Shown here piece after piece: positions 61,693-64,000 of a DNA stretch of 64,000 bases. The translations under genes and the position numbers were made by a program. The notes under the pieces are model-generated. The model saw only the letters and a program-made list of their open reading frames with translations. It was not told where the DNA came from and ran no database searches. The stretch is from Nocardia abscessus NBRC 100374 (GTDB lineage Bacteria > Actinomycetota > Actinomycetes > Mycobacteriales > Mycobacteriaceae), in assembly GCF_000308455.1 (NCBI RefSeq), contig NZ_BAFP01000040.1, forward strand, positions 1-64,000, given 5' to 3'. How positions within the stretch are numbered: the stretch's first letter is position 1; each line of letters begins with the position of its first letter.

Positions 61693-61743
61693 AGGGCCGT
61701 CCGGCGGTGCGCGTGATGAGGGCGCGCATCGCCGGGCGGCCCT
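61693..61743 (+). terminator. 21-bp-stem hairpin after the Hsp70-like gene
   Basis: 61693-61713 pairs with 61723-61743 along 21 bp (two G-U wobbles) around a 9-nt loop (TGATGAGGG). No U tract follows. It separates the Hsp70-like gene from the diiron oxygenase and is the strongest hairpin in the window. Confidence 0.7.
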
Positions 61744-61778
61744 AGCAACTGTTGGGTTGACGTGACTCTCCGTTGGTG

Positions 61779-61797
61779 TAACTATGGGATACAGTTA
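61779..61797. promoter_or_regulatory. inverted repeat upstream of the diiron oxygenase
   Basis: TAACT-N9-AGTTA overlaps a TACAGT -10-like hexamer (61790-61795), 26 nt before the start codon. The local sequence is AT-rich for this window. A regulator site is plausible but the arms are short. Confidence 0.35.
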
Positions 61798-61820
61798 AAC
61801 GGTTCCATCGAGGAGAGGCA

Positions 61821-62837
61821 GTGACGACGATGTCCGCAGCCGTGACACCCGCAGTCGATCCCGATCTGGAGAAGGCGCAGGAGTACGCCGCGAAGCTGCT
61901 GCTGCTCTCCGAGGGATCGGTCAACAAGCATTTCGACCCGTTCGATGACATCGACTGGGATAACCCCGACTTCGCCGCCGACGCGGGTGAAGAGCGCTGG
62001 ATCCTGCCGGTGTCCGCCGACACCGTGGCCCGCCACCCCTGGTACCAGGCGCTGTCCGACGAACAGAAGATCGCGGTCGGCAAGTACCGGCAGGCGAACA
62101 TCGCGAAGGTCGGCCTGCAGTTCGAGTCGATCCTGATCAGCGGCATGGTCATCCACAATTTCGGCCTGCCGAACGGTTCGCCGGAGTTCCGGTACTGCTC
62201 CCACGAGATGATCGAGGAGCACAACCACACCCTGATGTTCCAGGAGATGGTCAACCGCATCGGGCTGGACGTGCCCGGCATGGGCCCGCTGGTCAGCAAG
62301 TTCAAGTACTTGGGCGCGCCCGTGGCGGCCTGGTTCCCGAACCTGTTCTTCATGGCCGTGCTGGCCGGCGAGGAACCGATCGACCACATCCAGAAGCAGA
62401 TTCTGCGCTCGGGCGACGACGTGCACCCGATCATGCGCGGCGTGATGGCCATCCACGTCGCCGAAGAGGCCAGGCACATCTCCTTCGCGCACGAGTTCCT
62501 GAAGAACCGTGTGCCGCATGCGAAGCCCGCGCAGAAATTCATCCTCTCGCTGGCCATGCCGATCGTCATGTGGATCCTCGGTCGCGCCATCGTCACCCCG
62601 CCGCGCTCGTTCTTCACCGAGTTCGACATCCCGGAGAAGGTCCGCAAGGAGCTGTTCTACGGCTCGAAGGAGGCCAAGCAGGTCTTCAGCGACTACTTCT
62701 GCGACGTGCGCGCCCTGGCCAAGGACATCGGGCTGATGAACCCGGTCGCCAAGGCGGTCTGGAAGGCGCTCGGGATCGACGGTCCCAGCACCCGGTACCG
62801 GTCGGAGCCGCTGCGCGCCGCGAGCAAGGTCGCCTGA
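61821..62837 (+). CDS. AurF-like diiron oxygenase
   Basis: 338-aa ferritin-like protein of the p-aminobenzoate N-oxygenase (AurF) family, positional and sequence counterpart of Rv0885. Ligand-bearing helices: LQFESILISGMVIHNFGLPN, YCSHEMIEEHNHTLMFQEMV (ExxxH), FFMAVLAGEEPID, and GVMAIHVAEEARHISFAHEF (ExxRH). Such enzymes use a diiron centre and O2 to oxygenate aromatic amines or similar. GTG 61821 has AGGAG 5 nt upstream; ATG 61830 is an alternative. Followed 6 nt later by its likely electron donor. Confidence 0.83.
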   Translation: MTTMSAAVTPAVDPDLEKAQEYAAKLLLLSEGSVNKHFDPFDDIDWDNPDFAADAGEERWILPVSADTVARHPWYQALSDEQKIAVGKYRQANIAKVGLQFESILISGMVIHNFGLPNGSPEFRYCSHEMIEEHNHTLMFQEMVNRIGLDVPGMGPLVSKFKYLGAPVAAWFPNLFFMAVLAGEEPIDHIQKQILRSGDDVHPIMRGVMAIHVAEEARHISFAHEFLKNRVPHAKPAQKFILSLAMPIVMWILGRAIVTPPRSFFTEFDIPEKVRKELFYGSKEAKQVFSDYFCDVRALAKDIGLMNPVAKAVWKALGIDGPSTRYRSEPLRAASKVA

Positions 62838-62843
62838 GCCGGT

Positions 62844-64000
62844 ATGCCGTACGTCGTCACCCAGTCCTGTTGCAGCGACGCGTCCTGCGTGTACGCCTGC
62901 CCGGTCAACTGCATCCATCCCACGCCCGACGAACCGGATTTCCGGACGGCGGAGATGCTGTACGTCGACCCGAAGGCGTGCGTGGACTGCGGCGCCTGCG
63001 CCACCGCGTGCCCGGTCGACGCCATCGTGTCATCGAAGAAGCTGACCGCTGAGCAGAAGCCGTTCATCGAGATCAACGCCGATTTCTACCGGCAGACCCG
63101 GCCGCGCCCGCTGCTGGCGCGCCCGGTGCCCGCGGCGCGGATCGATACCGAGGGCGCGCCGCTGCGGGTGGCGATCGTGGGGTCGGGGCCGTCGGCGATG
63201 TACGCCGCCGACGAACTGCTGACCCAGCCGGAGGTATCGGTGACCGTGTTCGACCGGCTGCCGGTGCCCTACGGGCTGGCCAGGCACGGCGTCGCGCCGG
63301 ACCACGACAAGACCCGCAAGGTCGGCGAGCTGTTCGACGTCATCTCGGCGCAGCCGGGTTTCGGTTCGTATCTGAACGTCGACATCGGCGCGCACATCTC
63401 GCACGCCGAACTGCTCGACCACTTCCACGCGGTGATCTACGCGGTCGGCGCGTCCTCCGATCGCAAGCTGGGCATCCCGGGTGAGGATCTGGCGGGCACC
63501 GTGTCGGCCACCGACTTCGTCGCCTGGTACAACGGGCATCCCGATTACGCCGACCGCGCCTTCGATCTGTCCGCCCGCCGCGCCGTGATCGTCGGCAACG
63601 GCAATGTCGCGCTCGACGTCGCACGCGTGCTGACCAGCGACCCGCAGACGCTGGCGGGCACCGACATCGCGCCGTACGCGCTGCGTGCGCTGCGGGAGAG
63701 CAAGATCGAGGAAGTGGTCGTGCTCGGCCGGCGTGGCCCGCTCGAATCCGCCTTCACGGTGCCGGAATTCGTCGGCCTGCTGGGCTGCGATGTGGACATC
63801 GTGGTGGAGGGCGAGCTGCCCGAACGCGGCCCGGATCTGCCCTTCCACGTCGAACAGAAGCTGGGGCTGCTGCACAGCGTGCGCTCGCGGCCGGTCGGGG
63901 AGCGCAAGCGCATCGTCTTCCGCTATCTGTCCGCGCCCACCGAGATCCTCGGGACCGATCGGGTGACCGGCATCGAGGTCGGCCGCAACGAGCTGGTCAC
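62844..64000 (+). CDS. fprB: ferredoxin-ferredoxin reductase fusion, FprB-like (C-terminus outside window)
   Basis: First 385 codons of an FprB-type protein, open to the window end. Residues 1-70 are a two-cluster ferredoxin (TQSCCSDASCVYACPVNC and CVDCGACATACPVDAI). From residue about 107 an adrenodoxin-reductase-like FAD domain begins (VAIVGSGPSAMYAADELL), followed by VPYGLARHGVAPDH and the NADP site VIVGNGNVALDVARVL. It transfers electrons from NADPH through FAD to its own iron-sulfur clusters. Same order as Rv0885-Rv0886 of M. tuberculosis, so it probably feeds the diiron oxygenase upstream. Confidence 0.9.
   Translation, partial: MPYVVTQSCCSDASCVYACPVNCIHPTPDEPDFRTAEMLYVDPKACVDCGACATACPVDAIVSSKKLTAEQKPFIEINADFYRQTRPRPLLARPVPAARIDTEGAPLRVAIVGSGPSAMYAADELLTQPEVSVTVFDRLPVPYGLARHGVAPDHDKTRKVGELFDVISAQPGFGSYLNVDIGAHISHAELLDHFHAVIYAVGASSDRKLGIPGEDLAGTVSATDFVAWYNGHPDYADRAFDLSARRAVIVGNGNVALDVARVLTSDPQTLAGTDIAPYALRALRESKIEEVVVLGRRGPLESAFTVPEFVGLLGCDVDIVVEGELPERGPDLPFHVEQKLGLLHSVRSRPVGERKRIVFRYLSAPTEILGTDRVTGIEVGRNELV

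Noticed and set aside
1..64000. tRNA, rRNA, insertion sequences, phage genes and CRISPR arrays
   Set aside because: No tRNA cloverleaf with a GGTTCGA-type T loop, no rRNA blocks, no transposase, integrase or regularly spaced repeats were recognised by reading; a tRNAscan or profile search would be needed to exclude them fully.

Overview
The window comes from a GC-rich actinobacterium of the mycolic-acid group, most likely a Nocardia or a close relative. Three things point there: GC-rich codon use throughout; gene order closely following two Mycobacterium tuberculosis loci (proA-Rv2426c-Rv2425c and nadD-rsfS-gpgP-octT-degV-x-comEA-comEC-holA-rpsT ... pemK-lepA ... GH15 trehalase-subI-cysTWA, plus Rv0885-fprB); and many genes whose start codon lies 5-8 nt after a TANNNT -10 box, as expected of leaderless actinobacterial transcripts. 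No rRNA, tRNA, CRISPR array, insertion sequence or phage was seen. Species identity is inferred; no search could be run.

Layout. 0-5.5 kb (minus): the N-terminus of an O-methyltransferase, a MerR regulator and a tightly packed esterase-SDR-ferritin-like-Baeyer-Villiger monooxygenase operon, resembling the core of the M. tuberculosis mymA operon, behind a promoter that carries a 26-bp palindrome. 5.5-9.5 kb: GrpB protein, 2-hydroxyacid dehydrogenase, LigD-type polymerase, a MazEF-like toxin-antitoxin pair, then a tandem 107-bp structured repeat, part of which recurs upstream of lepA. 9.5-17.6 kb (minus): RecQ helicase fused to a phosphoribosyltransferase-like domain, epoxide-hydrolase-like enzyme, RtcB RNA ligase, a glutamine-synthetase-like/amidohydrolase pair (a split FluG architecture) and a ribokinase. 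17.7-25.6 kb (plus): proA, a MoxR ATPase/VWA pair, a YjbR-fold protein, and a divergent HSP90 coupled to a large TPR-like protein.

25.7-35.8 kb (plus) is the conserved nadD-to-holA block: NAD synthesis, ribosome silencing, two methylglucose lipopolysaccharide genes (gpgP, octT), DegV, GNAT, the DNA-uptake pair comEA-comEC, and holA behind a leaderless 26-aa ORF. 35.9-41.3 kb is an accessory insertion (VOC, DinB, WYL regulator, maleylpyruvate-isomerase-like protein, aldo/keto reductase, XRE regulator, small acidic protein). 41.4-46.3 kb: rpsT with its terminator, aquaporin, a small membrane protein, a PemK-like protein and lepA.

46.3-52.9 kb holds a PrrAB-like two-component system divergent from an IniB-like low-complexity protein and an IniA-like dynamin whose P-loop lysine is replaced by methionine. 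52.9-60 kb: GH15 trehalase, two tiny membrane proteins, a decayed M48 metallopeptidase, and the sulfate ABC transporter operon subI-cysT-cysW-cysA preceded by a leaderless 29-codon leader peptide ending in Tyr-Cys-Arg-stop, which looks like a cysteine-responsive attenuator. 60.5-64 kb: a standalone Hsp70-like protein, an AurF-type diiron oxygenase and the start of an fprB-type ferredoxin/ferredoxin reductase that supplies its likely electron donor.
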